DNA from: Pseudomonas sp. H9
GTDB lineage: Bacteria > Pseudomonadota > Gammaproteobacteria > Pseudomonadales > Pseudomonadaceae
Length of the DNA stretch: 64,000 bases
Reading direction: 5' to 3'
Assembly: GCF_004353925.1 (NCBI RefSeq)
Contig: NZ_SMOK01000007.1
Span: forward strand, 62,001-126,000
Below the pieces are notes generated by a model, which did not search any database, was not told the origin of the DNA, and worked only from the letters and a program-made list of their open reading frames with translations. This document shows, piece after piece, positions 49,973-58,591 of this stretch. Both the position numbers and the translations under genes were made by a program. The stretch's first letter is position 1. Every line of letters begins with the position of its first letter.

Positions 49973-49982
49973 GCCGTTGCAA

Positions 49983-51662
49983 TCAGCGCTCGTGTACGTA
50001 AGTCCCCGGTGCGGCCTCGCCAGCAGCGTACGCCCGGTTGCCCAGACGCGTCGGTGCTTTTTTCAGCTCACCGGATCGCGTCGCCAACCAGTTCTGCCAG
50101 TGCAGCCACCACGAGTCGGTGTGCTTGTGCGCATTCTCTTGCCACTCGGTGGCCTGCGTTGGCAGTTCGCTACCGGTCATGTAGCGCGCCTTCGGGTTGC
50201 CCGGTGGATTGAGGATGCTCTGGATATGCCCGCTGTTGGACAGTACGAACTCGATATTGCCACCAAACAACTGGGCCGAGCGGTAGCAAGCCTGCCAGGG
50301 GGTGATGTGATCGGTGGTGCCAGCCAGGCTGTAGATATCTGCGGTGACTTTCTTCAGGTCGATCGGGGTACCGCACACTTCCAGTGCATCGGCACGGGTC
50401 AGTGGATTACTTTTGAACAATTCGATCAGGTCGCCGTGGAAGGCGGCCGGCAGACGCGTGGTGTCGTTGTTCCAGAACAGGATGTCGAACACCGGCGGCT
50501 CGTTACCCAGCAGGTAGTTGTTGACCCAATAGTTCCAGATCAGGTCGTTGGGCCGCATCCAGGCGAACACTTTGGCCATGTCACGACCTTCAAGCACACC
50601 GGCTTGATAGGACTGGCGCTTGGCCGATTCCAGGGTCTGTTCATCGACAAACAGGGCGACTTGAGTGTCGAGCGTGGTGTCGAGCACGCTGACCAGCAAG
50701 GTCAGGGCGTTGACCTTGTTCTCGCCCAGCGCGGCGTAGTGGCCCAGCAATGCGGTGCAAGTGATGCCGCCTGAGCAGGCGCCGAGCATGTTCAGGTCTT
50801 TGCTGCCGGTGATGGCCAACACGACATCGACGGTTTCTTTGAGGGCATCGATGTAGGTCGACAATCCCCATTCGCGTTGGGTCTTGGTCGGGTTGCGCCA
50901 ACTGACGATGAAGGTCTGCACGTTGGAGCGCAGGCAAAAACGTGCCAGGCTCTTTTCCGGGCTGAGGTCGAATACGTAGAACTTGTTGATCTGCGGCGGT
51001 ACCACCAGCAGCGGGCGCGAGTGCACTTGCTCGGTGATCGGTTTGTACTGGATCAGCTCCAGCACATCGTTGCGATACACCACCGCGCCTTCGCTGGTTC
51101 CGAGGTTTTTGCCGACCTCGAAGGCTTCCATGTTCACCTGGCTGGGCATGCCGCCGTTGTTGACCATGTCCTTGGCCAGGTTCGACAGGCCGTCGAGCAG
51201 GCTTTTGCCGCCGGTTTCGAAGAAGCGCTTGACCGCAGCCGGGTTGGCGGCAGTGTTGGTCGGGGCCATGGCCTCGGTCATCAGGTTGATGACGAAGTGA
51301 CCGCGACTGATGTCCTGTTCCGACAGGTTGCTGTTGTCGATCCAGTCGTGCAGTTCTTTACGCCAGGCAAGGTAGGTTTGCAGGTAGCGGCGATACAGCG
51401 GGTTCTGGCTCCAGGCCGGATCATTGAAGCGACGATCATCGCTCTCCGGTTGCAGCCCAGATTTGCCGAAAATAACGTTCTTCAGCTCAAGGCCGAAATG
51501 CGCGACATGCTTGGCGCTGTGCAATGGCTGGCGAATGGCCTGGCCCAGCACCATGCGCGCAGAAGTCAGCAAATCCTTGCGGCGCAAACCGATCACTGGG
51601 TTCAGGCCCAGTGTGTTCTCCGAGGCTTGGCGCTGCAGGTCATCGTTGTTCTTGTTACTCAT
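49983..51662 (-). CDS. phaC1: Class II PHA synthase 1
   Basis: A 559-residue mcl-PHA polymerase. The catalytic cysteine lies in LGACSGGITC (about residue 296), aspartate in TTDHITPW and histidine in NSGHIQSI. First gene of phaC1ZC2D, with 347 bp of non-coding DNA upstream. The codons just after the ATG contain AACAAGAA, a perfect Hfq/Crc catabolite motif, so translation is probably held down on preferred carbon sources. Confidence 0.96.
   Translation of the reverse strand: MSNKNNDDLQRQASENTLGLNPVIGLRRKDLLTSARMVLGQAIRQPLHSAKHVAHFGLELKNVIFGKSGLQPESDDRRFNDPAWSQNPLYRRYLQTYLAWRKELHDWIDNSNLSEQDISRGHFVINLMTEAMAPTNTAANPAAVKRFFETGGKSLLDGLSNLAKDMVNNGGMPSQVNMEAFEVGKNLGTSEGAVVYRNDVLELIQYKPITEQVHSRPLLVVPPQINKFYVFDLSPEKSLARFCLRSNVQTFIVSWRNPTKTQREWGLSTYIDALKETVDVVLAITGSKDLNMLGACSGGITCTALLGHYAALGENKVNALTLLVSVLDTTLDTQVALFVDEQTLESAKRQSYQAGVLEGRDMAKVFAWMRPNDLIWNYWVNNYLLGNEPPVFDILFWNNDTTRLPAAFHGDLIELFKSNPLTRADALEVCGTPIDLKKVTADIYSLAGTTDHITPWQACYRSAQLFGGNIEFVLSNSGHIQSILNPPGNPKARYMTGSELPTQATEWQENAHKHTDSWWLHWQNWLATRSGELKKAPTRLGNRAYAAGEAAPGTYVHER
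51649..51656 (-). promoter_or_regulatory. Hfq/Crc catabolite-activity motif in phaC1
   Basis: AACAAGAA fits the AANAANAA consensus exactly and lies in codons 3-5 of phaC1, where Hfq with Crc would cover the initiation region. Crc repression of phaC1 translation is reported in P. putida. Confidence 0.65.
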
Positions 51663-52009
51663 CTACGACGCTCCGTTGTCCTGAGACGAGTACCGGTGTG
51701 CTGTGCGCGTTACACAGACGAGGTCCGGTACTGCTGCTCGGGTGACCAGTGATTTCGAACTACGGTCCTGTGGCCGGATGCAAACGACGATGAGCCATGC
51801 GGGTTTGTTCTGCTTGAGAAGACGGCCTGCTTTCGCTCGCGACACCTACATACCGGCCCGACCCTGCGTCAAAAGGATGCAGGGAACTTGCCAGATCTAT
51901 TGGTTACCCGACTTTCGAGTGCTGCGCAAGACGGCCATCCATTGGCCGTTACGCAGGCATTCAAGCAAATAGAATTAGAAAATGCGCTCTAAATACTGGG
52001 AGGCCCGAA
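51663..52009. other. Intergenic region upstream of phaC1
   Basis: 347 bp without a supported gene; short open frames here lack ribosome sites and family resemblance. It should hold the phaC1 promoter and PhaD site. The only structure I see is a small inverted repeat, CCCTGC ... GCAGGG, at 51862-51884. No convincing -35/-10 or sigma-54 match was found by eye. Confidence 0.5.
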
Positions 52010-52387
52010 CTAGAGCATCAGCTTGACGATGGACTCGGACGGGTCGCGGGATTTCCCGGCTTTTTCCAGTTCCTGGAGGTAGTCGTCCCAGAGCGCTTGC
52101 TGACGCAAACACAACTGCTCCAGGTACTCCCAAGTGAACAGACCGCTGTCGTGGCCGTCATCGAAGGTCAGTTTCAGTGCATATTGGCCGGCCGCTTCGA
52201 TCTGCGTGAGACCAACACCCAGTTTGCCGAATTGCAGGATGGGATTGCCGTGGCCCTGGACCTCGGCGGAAGGGGAATGCACGCGAAGGAACTCTGCTGG
52301 CAGGTGGTACACCTCATCAGGCCCGTAGGTCAGCGACAGGGTCTTGGAGGCTTTGTGCAGGTTGATACCGGTAGGAATTCGGGGCAT
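52010..52387 (-). CDS. DUF971 family protein
   Basis: A 125-residue DUF971 protein, the domain also found at the N-terminus of gamma-butyrobetaine hydroxylase. Family features are PTGINLHKASKTLSLTYG near the start and LTFDDGHDSGLFTWEYLEQL in the middle. No signal peptide. Some homologues are linked to iron-sulfur proteins, but no function can be set here. It lies downstream of hslU on the same strand, across a long inverted repeat. Confidence 0.85.
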   Translation of the reverse strand: MPRIPTGINLHKASKTLSLTYGPDEVYHLPAEFLRVHSPSAEVQGHGNPILQFGKLGVGLTQIEAAGQYALKLTFDDGHDSGLFTWEYLEQLCLRQQALWDDYLQELEKAGKSRDPSESIVKLML

Positions 52388-52410
52388 GGCTAAATTGCTC
52401 TTGGGCTATA

Positions 52411-52477
52411 AGCTGCAAGCTACAAGCTGCAAGACACCGGTGTCCAGCTTGAAACTTGCAGCTTAAAGCTTGCAGCT
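52411..52477. repeat. Long inverted repeat of AGCTGCAAG units
   Basis: AGCTGCAAGCT at 52411-52421 pairs perfectly with AGCTTGCAGCT at 52467-52477, and an inner CAAGCTGCAAG pairs with CTTGCAGCTT at 52455-52464. This is an extragenic repeat family distinct from REP; a relative lies at 60743-60836. It sits between hslU and the DUF971 gene. Confidence 0.8.
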
Positions 52478-52480
52478 AAG

Positions 52481-53824
52481 TTACAGAATGTAGCGCGACA
52501 GGTCTTCGTTCTGTGCCAGTTCGCCGAGGTGGCTGTTGACGTACTCGGCGTCGATACGGATCGGCGCTTCGTTGTGGGCGCTGGCCAGGTCGCCGGCGCT
52601 GAACGACACCTCTTCAAGCAGGCGCTCGAGCAGGGTATGCAGGCGGCGGGCACCGATGTTCTCGGTTTTTTCGTTGACCTGCCAGGCGATCTCGGCCAGG
52701 CGTTTGATGCCTTCGGGTGCGAACTCGATGTGCAGGCCTTCGGTCTTGAGCAGCTCACGGTACTGCTCGGTCAGCGAGGCGTGCGGTTCGCTGAGGATGC
52801 GCTCGAAATCTTCCGGGCTCAGGGCCTTGAGTTCAACGCGGATCGGCAGACGGCCTTGCAGCTCAGGTACCAGGTCGCTTGGTTTGCTCAGGTGGAAGGC
52901 ACCGGAGGCGATGAACAGGATGTGGTCGGTTTTGACCATGCCCAGTTTGGTGTTCACTGTGCAGCCTTCGATCAATGGCAGCAGGTCACGCTGTACGCCT
53001 TCACGGGAAACATCGGCGCCGCCGACGTTGCCACGTTTGGCCACCTTGTCGATTTCGTCGATGAACACGATGCCGTGCTGTTCGACCGCTTCCAGGGCTT
53101 TGGCCTTGAGTTCGTCTTCGTTTACCAGGCGGCTAGCTTCTTCGTCACGCACCATCTTCAGTGCTTCTTTGACTTTCAGCTTGCGGCTCTTGCGCTTGCC
53201 CTTGCCCATGTTGGCAAACAGGTTTTGCAACTGGTTGGTCATCTCTTCCATGCCCGGCGGCGCAGAAATGTCGACGCCCATGGCTTCGGCCACTTCGATC
53301 TCGATTTCCTTGTCGTCCAGTTGCCCTTCACGCAGACGTTTGCGGAACAGCTGACGGGTGTTGGAGTCGGTGCTGGTTTGTGCGGCTTCTTCAGCAAAGC
53401 TGCTGACTCGCGCTTGCGGAAGCAGGGCATCGAGGATGCGCTCTTCGGCAGCGTCTTCGGCGCGATGGCCGACGCGGATGATTTCTTGCTCGCGCAGCAT
53501 CTTGATGGCGGCGTCAGCCAGATCACGAATGATCGATTCGACGTCACGGCCAACATAGCCGACTTCGGTGAACTTGGTCGCTTCGACCTTGATGAACGGT
53601 GCATTGGCCAGCTTGGCCAGGCGACGGGCGATTTCGGTTTTACCAACGCCGGTTGGGCCGATCATCAGAATGTTCTTGGGGGTGACTTCAACGCGCAGCT
53701 CGGCAGGGAGCTGCATACGCCGCCAGCGGTTACGCAGGGCAATGGCGACGGCGCGCTTTGCGTCATCCTGGCCGATGATATGGCGGTTGAGTTCGTGGAC
53801 GATCTCGCGGGGGGTCATGGACAT
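52481..53824 (-). CDS. hslU: HslU ATPase of HslUV protease
   Basis: A 447-residue AAA+ unfoldase (ClpY). Walker [16 protein letters not shown], the pore motif in [14 protein letters not shown], Walker [11 protein letters not shown] and the C-terminal DLSRYIL that docks into HslV are intact; an I-domain lies at about residues 110-245. The ATG at 53824 ([12 protein letters not shown]) is chosen to match the family N-terminus rather than 53875. It follows hslV after 77 bases. Confidence 0.97.
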   Translation of the reverse strand: MSMTPREIVHELNRHIIGQDDAKRAVAIALRNRWRRMQLPAELRVEVTPKNILMIGPTGVGKTEIARRLAKLANAPFIKVEATKFTEVGYVGRDVESIIRDLADAAIKMLREQEIIRVGHRAEDAAEERILDALLPQARVSSFAEEAAQTSTDSNTRQLFRKRLREGQLDDKEIEIEVAEAMGVDISAPPGMEEMTNQLQNLFANMGKGKRKSRKLKVKEALKMVRDEEASRLVNEDELKAKALEAVEQHGIVFIDEIDKVAKRGNVGGADVSREGVQRDLLPLIEGCTVNTKLGMVKTDHILFIASGAFHLSKPSDLVPELQGRLPIRVELKALSPEDFERILSEPHASLTEQYRELLKTEGLHIEFAPEGIKRLAEIAWQVNEKTENIGARRLHTLLERLLEEVSFSAGDLASAHNEAPIRIDAEYVNSHLGELAQNEDLSRYIL

Positions 53825-53901
53825 GGTTGTGATGGTCCTTGGGCTCGATAAGTCAGCGTGGAAAAGCCTGGCCACAGGGGCCAGGCGCCAGAACAGCTGA
53901 G

Positions 53902-54432
53902 TTACTCGGCCAGGTCCTGCTCCTCGATAGTCAGGTTGTGGTTGGTGAACACACAGATGTCACCGGCGATGTTCAGGGCGGTTTCGGCGATTTCACGGGC
54001 CGAGAGGTCGGTTTTCTGCAGCAGGGCGCGGGCTGCGGCCTGGGCGTAGGCACCGCCGGAGCCCATGGCAATCAGGCCGTCTTCAGGCTCGACCACGTCA
54101 CCGTTGCCGGTGATGATCAGCGAAGCGTCCTTGTTGGCCACGGCCAGCATGGCTTCCAGACGGCTCAGGGAACGGTCGGTTCGCCACTCCTTGGCCAGCT
54201 CGACGGCGGCACGGATCAGGTGGCCCTGGTGCTTTTCCAGTTGGCCTTCAAAACGTTCGAACAGGGTGAATGCGTCGGCGGTGGCGCCAGCGAAACCGGC
54301 AATGACCTGGCCGTGGTACAGGCGGCGGACCTTTTTGGCGTTGCCTTTCATCACGGTGTTGCCGAGAGAAACCTGGCCGTCGCCGCCCATGACGACTTTG
54401 CCGTGGCGGCGAACTGAAACGATAGTGGTCAA
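53902..54432 (-). CDS. hslV: HslV peptidase of HslUV protease
   Basis: A 176-residue threonine peptidase (ClpQ). After Met removal the N-terminal Thr2 is the nucleophile ([20 protein letters not shown]). [16 protein letters not shown] is characteristic. It is first in hslV-hslU and lies behind a sigma-32 promoter. Confidence 0.97.
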   Translation of the reverse strand: MTTIVSVRRHGKVVMGGDGQVSLGNTVMKGNAKKVRRLYHGQVIAGFAGATADAFTLFERFEGQLEKHQGHLIRAAVELAKEWRTDRSLSRLEAMLAVANKDASLIITGNGDVVEPEDGLIAMGSGGAYAQAAARALLQKTDLSAREIAETALNIAGDICVFTNHNLTIEEQDLAE

Positions 54433-54476
54433 GGGAGAGTCTCCACGCAGCGGGGCGAAAATGCCGATGCAGACTC

Positions 54477-54505
54477 ATATGGGGGTGCAGGGAAGGATTT
54501 CAACC
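54477..54505 (-). promoter_or_regulatory. Sigma-32 heat-shock promoter for hslVU
   Basis: Read on the minus strand: GGTTGAAA (54505-54498), 13 bases, then CCCCATAT (54484-54477), close to the RpoH consensus CTTGAAA-N11-15-CCCCATNT. It ends 44 bases before the hslV ATG. HslVU is a classic heat-shock operon. Confidence 0.8.
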
Positions 54506-54528
54506 TTGAGGGATGAGCGGTTGAATGT

Positions 54529-54583
54529 ATCGCGGGGCAAGCCCGCTCCTACCAGGTCGGTGGGAGCGGGCTTGCCCCGCGAT
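54529..54583. repeat. REP element pair
   Basis: Inverted REP pair between pyrX (end) and the hslV promoter, immediately past the pyrX stop. Confidence 0.93.
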
Positions 54584-54585
54584 GA

Positions 54586-55857
54586 TCAGGCTTCGTGACT
54601 GATGTGGCCATCGACCAAGGTATAACGCACCGCACCCGGCAGGCAGTGGCCGATAAACGGGCAGTTATCGCCCTTGGAGCGCCATTGCTCGCCAGCGACC
54701 GTCGAGGCCTTGGCATCGAACAGCACCAGGTCGGCAGCACCGCCTACCTTGAGTTGGCCAGCAGGCAAACGCAGAGCGTCGGCAGGGCCGGCAGACAAAC
54801 GCTGCAACAATGTCGGCAGGTCGAGCAGGCCGTCTTCCACCAGGGTCATGGCCAATGGCAGCAACAGTTCAACGCTGCTGATACCCGGCTCGGTGGCACC
54901 AAACGGCGCGAGTTTGGCATCACGCTCATGCGGTTGGTGATGGCTGGAGATCGCCTGAATCACCCCCGATTTCACCGCTTCGCGCAGGCCGTCACGGTCG
55001 GCGCGGGTACGCAGTGGCGGCTGTACGTGGTACAGGCTGGAGAAGTCGCGCAGCGCTTCGTCGGTGAGGATCAATTGATACAGGGCGACATCGGCGGTGA
55101 CCGGCAGGCCGATTTCCTGAGCCTGGGCAATCAGGCGCGCACCGCGAGCACTGGTCAGTTGGCTGAAGTGCGCACGCACGCCGGTCTGCTCGACCAGCAA
55201 CAGGTTGCGTGCCAGAGCCACGGTCTCGGCGGTTTCCGGGATGCCAGGCAAGCCAAGGAAGCTGGCCATTGCACCTTCATGGGCCAGGCCGCCCTGAGCC
55301 AGGTCGCGGTCTTGCGAATGGAACACCACGGTCAGGTCGAAGGTGGCGGCGTACTCCAGGGCACGGGCCAGGGTGCGGTTGTTGCCAAAGGCGTTCAGGC
55401 CATTGCCGAAGGCCACGCAGCCTGCGTCGCGCAGGGCAATAAGTTCGGCCAGTTGCTCGCCTTCCAGACCTTTGCTCAGGGCGCCAATCGGGAACACTTT
55501 GCTGTGCCCGGCTTCGCGGGCGCGGTCGAGGATCAACTCGGCGACCGCCGAGGTGTCCAGCACCGGCTTGGTTTGCGGTGGGCAGCACAGGCTGGTGACG
55601 CCGCCAGCAGCAGCAGCGCGGGTTTCGCTGGCGATGCTGCCCTTGCGGCTGTAACCCGGTTCGCGCAGGGCGACGTTGAGGTCAACCAGGCCAGGCGCGG
55701 CGATCAGCCCCTTGGCATCGATACTACGCGCAGGTTGGAAACCTGCCGGAGCGGCGCCGATGGCTTTGATCTTGCCAGCATCAATGTGCAGGTCAGTGGT
55801 ATGGTCCAGGCCGCTCAGGGGGTCAATGACCCGGGCGCCGAGAATACTGAGGGTCAC
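54586..55857 (-). CDS. pyrX: Dihydroorotase-like, non-catalytic PyrX
   Basis: A 423-residue dihydroorotase homologue. In active enzymes the first metal motif is HxH in a VDLHVHLREPG context; here it reads [11 protein letters not shown], so both histidines are lost, which explains the lack of activity known for this protein in P. putida (pyrC'). Its role there is to hold PyrB trimers in a dodecameric ATCase. The fold is otherwise complete. Its start overlaps the pyrB stop by 4 bases. Confidence 0.93.
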   Translation of the reverse strand: MTLSILGARVIDPLSGLDHTTDLHIDAGKIKAIGAAPAGFQPARSIDAKGLIAAPGLVDLNVALREPGYSRKGSIASETRAAAAGGVTSLCCPPQTKPVLDTSAVAELILDRAREAGHSKVFPIGALSKGLEGEQLAELIALRDAGCVAFGNGLNAFGNNRTLARALEYAATFDLTVVFHSQDRDLAQGGLAHEGAMASFLGLPGIPETAETVALARNLLLVEQTGVRAHFSQLTSARGARLIAQAQEIGLPVTADVALYQLILTDEALRDFSSLYHVQPPLRTRADRDGLREAVKSGVIQAISSHHQPHERDAKLAPFGATEPGISSVELLLPLAMTLVEDGLLDLPTLLQRLSAGPADALRLPAGQLKVGGAADLVLFDAKASTVAGEQWRSKGDNCPFIGHCLPGAVRYTLVDGHISHEA

Positions 55858-56858
55858 TGGGCGTTCTCCTGCTCGAATTGACGTTGGGCGGTTTGCCCGC
55901 TCATGGCCATGGACAGCACCGCCATGCGCACGGCGATACCGTAGGTGACCTGGTTGAGGATCACCGAGTGGGCACCATCGGCTACCGCCGATTCGATTTC
56001 CACACCACGGTTGATCGGCCCCGGGTGCATGACGATAGCGTCAGGCTTGGCCCCGGCCAGGCGTGCGGTGGTCAGGCCGAACAGGCGGTAGAATTCGCCT
56101 TCGCTCGGCAGCAGGCCACCGGCCATGCGTTCACGCTGCAGGCGCAGCATGATCACCACGTCAACGTCCTTCAGGCCCTGTTCCAGGTCGGTGTAGACCT
56201 TTACGCCGTACTGCTCGATACCGATCGGCAGCAGGGTTTTCGGGCCGATCACACGGATATCCGGGCAACCCAGGGTTTTCAGGGCAAGCATGTTGGAGCG
56301 GGCTACCCGCGAGTGCAGGATGTCGCCGACGATGGCGACCGAAAGGTTTTCGAAGCCGCCTTTGTGCCGACGAATGGTGAGCATGTCGAGCATGCCCTGG
56401 GTCGGGTGGGCATGGCGGCCGTCGCCACCGTTGATGATGGCGACTTCAGGGCAAACATGCTCGGCAATGAAGTGCGCGGCGCCGGAGTCGGCGTGGCGCA
56501 CAACGAACATGTCCGCCGCCATGGCTTCAAGGTTGCGCAGGGTGTCGAACAGGGTTTCACCCTTGCTGGTCGACGAGGTCGACACATTCAGGGTGATCAC
56601 GTCGGCCGACAGCCGTTGGGCGGCCAGTTCGAAGGTAGTACGGGTGCGGGTGGAGTTCTCGAAGAACACGTTGCACACGGTCTTGCCGCGCAACAGCGGG
56701 ACCTTCTTGACGGCCCGGGCACCGACTTCCAGGAAGGAGTCAGCGGTGTCGAGGATTTCGGTCAGCAGTTCGCGGGGCAAACCGTCGAGCGAGAGAAAGT
56801 GGCGCAGCTGGCCCTGATCATTGAGCTGCAGCGGGCGCTTGGCGTCGATTGGCGTCAT
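55854..56858 (-). CDS. pyrB: Aspartate carbamoyltransferase catalytic subunit
   Basis: A 334-residue enzyme making N-carbamoyl-aspartate in pyrimidine synthesis. The carbamoyl-phosphate motif [13 protein letters not shown] and the [11 protein letters not shown] segment are intact. The N-terminal extension relative to E. coli PyrB is typical of the pseudomonad form, which binds nucleotide effectors there. It lies 12 bases after pyrR and is coupled to pyrX. Confidence 0.96.
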   Translation of the reverse strand: MTPIDAKRPLQLNDQGQLRHFLSLDGLPRELLTEILDTADSFLEVGARAVKKVPLLRGKTVCNVFFENSTRTRTTFELAAQRLSADVITLNVSTSSTSKGETLFDTLRNLEAMAADMFVVRHADSGAAHFIAEHVCPEVAIINGGDGRHAHPTQGMLDMLTIRRHKGGFENLSVAIVGDILHSRVARSNMLALKTLGCPDIRVIGPKTLLPIGIEQYGVKVYTDLEQGLKDVDVVIMLRLQRERMAGGLLPSEGEFYRLFGLTTARLAGAKPDAIVMHPGPINRGVEIESAVADGAHSVILNQVTYGIAVRMAVLSMAMSGQTAQRQFEQENAQ

Positions 56859-56870
56859 CGCGAGGGACTC

Positions 56871-57389
56871 TTAAAGTGCGGAAGCGGAGGCGAGGTCCTG
56901 GCGCTCGAGGGCGAGCGGTGCGGGTCCGGTCAATTTTACCCGTTCATGGGGCGCCAGCGACAGCGTTGCGCCGACCACATTCGGGCGGATTGGCAGCTCG
57001 CCGGCATCCAGATCGAGCAGGCACACCAGTGTCACGCTGGCAGGACGGCCATAATCGAACAGTTCATTGAGTGCTGCGCGGATGGTGCGACCACTCATCA
57101 GAACGTCATCCACCAGCACAAGGTGCTGGCCTTCGATCTCGAACGGCAGGTCTGAGGGTCGCACTTGCGGGTGCAGGCCGTTTTGACTGAAGTCATCGCG
57201 ATAAAAGGAAACATCCAGGGTGCCCAATGGCTGGTCATTGCCCAGCTCTTCGAGCAGGGCCTGGGCAACCCAGATGCCTCCGGTTCGAATGCCGATAAAA
57301 CGGGGTTCGCTGATGTTGCGCCGGGCCAGGTGGGCACGAAGGTCGACAGCCATCTGCCGGATCAGTTCGGCGGGATTGGGTAGGCTCAT
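56871..57389 (-). CDS. pyrR: Bifunctional PyrR regulator / uracil phosphoribosyltransferase
   Basis: A 172-residue phosphoribosyltransferase-fold protein. The PRPP loop [17 protein letters not shown] is clear. In Bacillus PyrR attenuates pyr mRNA; in pseudomonads it precedes pyrB-pyrX and its mode of control is less certain. A GC hairpin lies upstream at 57406-57430. Confidence 0.92.
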   Translation of the reverse strand: MSLPNPAELIRQMAVDLRAHLARRNISEPRFIGIRTGGIWVAQALLEELGNDQPLGTLDVSFYRDDFSQNGLHPQVRPSDLPFEIEGQHLVLVDDVLMSGRTIRAALNELFDYGRPASVTLVCLLDLDAGELPIRPNVVGATLSLAPHERVKLTGPAPLALERQDLASASAL

Positions 57390-57405
57390 GCTTGCTCCTC
57401 AAGAG

Positions 57406-57430
57406 GCCGGGGGCATAGCGCTACCCCGGC
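57406..57430 (-). other. Hairpin between ruvX and pyrR
   Basis: GCCGGGG and CCCCGGC form a 7-bp stem in the 54-bp gap between ruvX and pyrR. No T run follows; it may be an intercistronic structure or part of a pyr leader. Confidence 0.45.
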
Positions 57431-57443
57431 TTGAATCCGATGA

Positions 57444-57881
57444 TCAGGATTGCCCGGTGTTGGCCTCCAGCCAGCCTTGCAACAGCAGGGCGGCGGCGAT
57501 AGCGTCAACCGGGTTGTCGCGGTAACTGCCACGTTGGCCGCCGCGGGCCATACGCTCGCCCTTGGCTTCGAAGGTGGTCAGGCGTTCGTCGTGAGTATGC
57601 ACGGGCAAATTGAAACGGCCGTTGAGGCGCCGGGCGAACTTCTCGGCGCGGGCACTCATTTCGCTGGGGGTGCCGTCCATGTTGAGCGGCAGGCCAACGA
57701 CGATGGCATCGGGCTGCCATTCCTTTATCAGTTTTTCCACTTGGGCCCAGTCCGGAACACCGTTTTGAGCCTTGAGGGTACACAGCTCGCGGGCCTGGCC
57801 GGTGACCACCTGGCCAACCGCAACACCGATCTGTTTAGTGCCGTAGTCGAAGCCCAGCAGCAGTCGCAGTTCAGCCATCAA
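57444..57881 (-). CDS. ruvX: Holliday junction resolvase-like YqgF/RuvX
   Basis: A 145-residue RNase H-like protein. FDYGTKQIGVAVG is the first acidic motif, IVVGLPLNMDG follows and DERLTTFEA carries a later acid. In E. coli it takes part in 16S rRNA 5' maturation. Start overlaps the algH stop by 4 bases; either of two adjacent ATG codons could serve. Confidence 0.93.
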   Translation of the reverse strand: MMAELRLLLGFDYGTKQIGVAVGQVVTGQARELCTLKAQNGVPDWAQVEKLIKEWQPDAIVVGLPLNMDGTPSEMSARAEKFARRLNGRFNLPVHTHDERLTTFEAKGERMARGGQRGSYRDNPVDAIAAALLLQGWLEANTGQS

Positions 57882-58447
57882 GCGTGCCCCGCCTGGCTGG
57901 TGAGGAGGCTCAAGTTGATCCCCAGGCTTGCTGCTGCCGCTGCAAGGCGCTGCTCACAGGTCATGCCGAAAATGATTTCGGGGTCGAACGGGCAGTTGAG
58001 CCAGGCATTGTCGGCCAGTTCAGCCTCCAACTGACCGGCCTCCCAGCCGGCATAACCCAAGGTAATCAGGCTTTGAGCGGGCCCGGCTCCGTCGGCGATG
58101 GCAAACAGCACGTCTTGAGAGGTCGTCAGCGAAAGGCCATCGAGCTCGACAGTGGCCTGAAAGCTTTTGTCACTGGTGTGCAGGACAAAGCCGCGGTCGG
58201 TTTGCACCGGGCCACCCATGTAAATCGGCATTTGAATACAACTGGCTGGCGGCTCGACGTCCGGGCGCAGTTGCTCGAGGATATCGGCCAGGTTCAGCTC
58301 TTGGGGCCGATTGACCACCAGCCCCATCGCGCCATTGGCGTTGTGCTCGACGATGTAGGTCAAGGTATGCGCGAAGTTCGGATCGGCCATGTGCGGCATG
58401 GCAATCAGGAACTGATGCTTGAGGTAACTCGGGCTGAGGTTTTTCAT
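57878..58447 (-). CDS. algH: YqgE/AlgH family protein
   Basis: A 189-residue protein of the YqgE/AlgH family. The N-terminal YLKHQFLIAMPHMADPNF and GLVVNRP motifs are diagnostic. It was named for an effect on alginate genes in P. aeruginosa, but its biochemical role is unknown. The ATG at 58447 gives the family N-terminus; a longer frame to 58483 is unlikely. Confidence 0.92.
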   Translation of the reverse strand: MKNLSPSYLKHQFLIAMPHMADPNFAHTLTYIVEHNANGAMGLVVNRPQELNLADILEQLRPDVEPPASCIQMPIYMGGPVQTDRGFVLHTSDKSFQATVELDGLSLTTSQDVLFAIADGAGPAQSLITLGYAGWEAGQLEAELADNAWLNCPFDPEIIFGMTCEQRLAAAAASLGINLSLLTSQAGHA

Positions 58448-58513
58448 GGCTATTAGTGTGGCGTCGGGGCGCCGGACTGACAAGCCTGAAGCACGTTAGT
58501 TTTATAGGCTCAC

Positions 58514-58585
58514 TGTAGGAGCGGGCTTGCCCCGCGATGCGGTCTGTCTGTTAGATCGCCATCGCGGGGCAAGCCCGCTCCTACC
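58514..58585. repeat. REP element pair, reversed arrangement
   Basis: GTAGGAGCGGGCTTGCCCCG first (58514-58537) and TCGCGGGGCAAGCCCGCTCC second (58562-58585), with a 24-base spacer. Same reversed order as the pair at 34604; it lies between algH and the TonB-like gene. Confidence 0.92.
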
Positions 58586-58591
58586 GGTTAA

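Noticed and set aside
51703..51972. 89-codon plus-strand frame in the phaC1 upstream region
   Set aside because: No ribosome site, biased toward Arg/Cys as in non-coding high-GC DNA, and no family resemblance.
4874..58585. Regularly recurring palindromic sequence that could suggest a CRISPR array
   Set aside because: Copies are single or paired at gene ends, kilobases apart, with no uniform spacers and no cas genes. They are REP elements.
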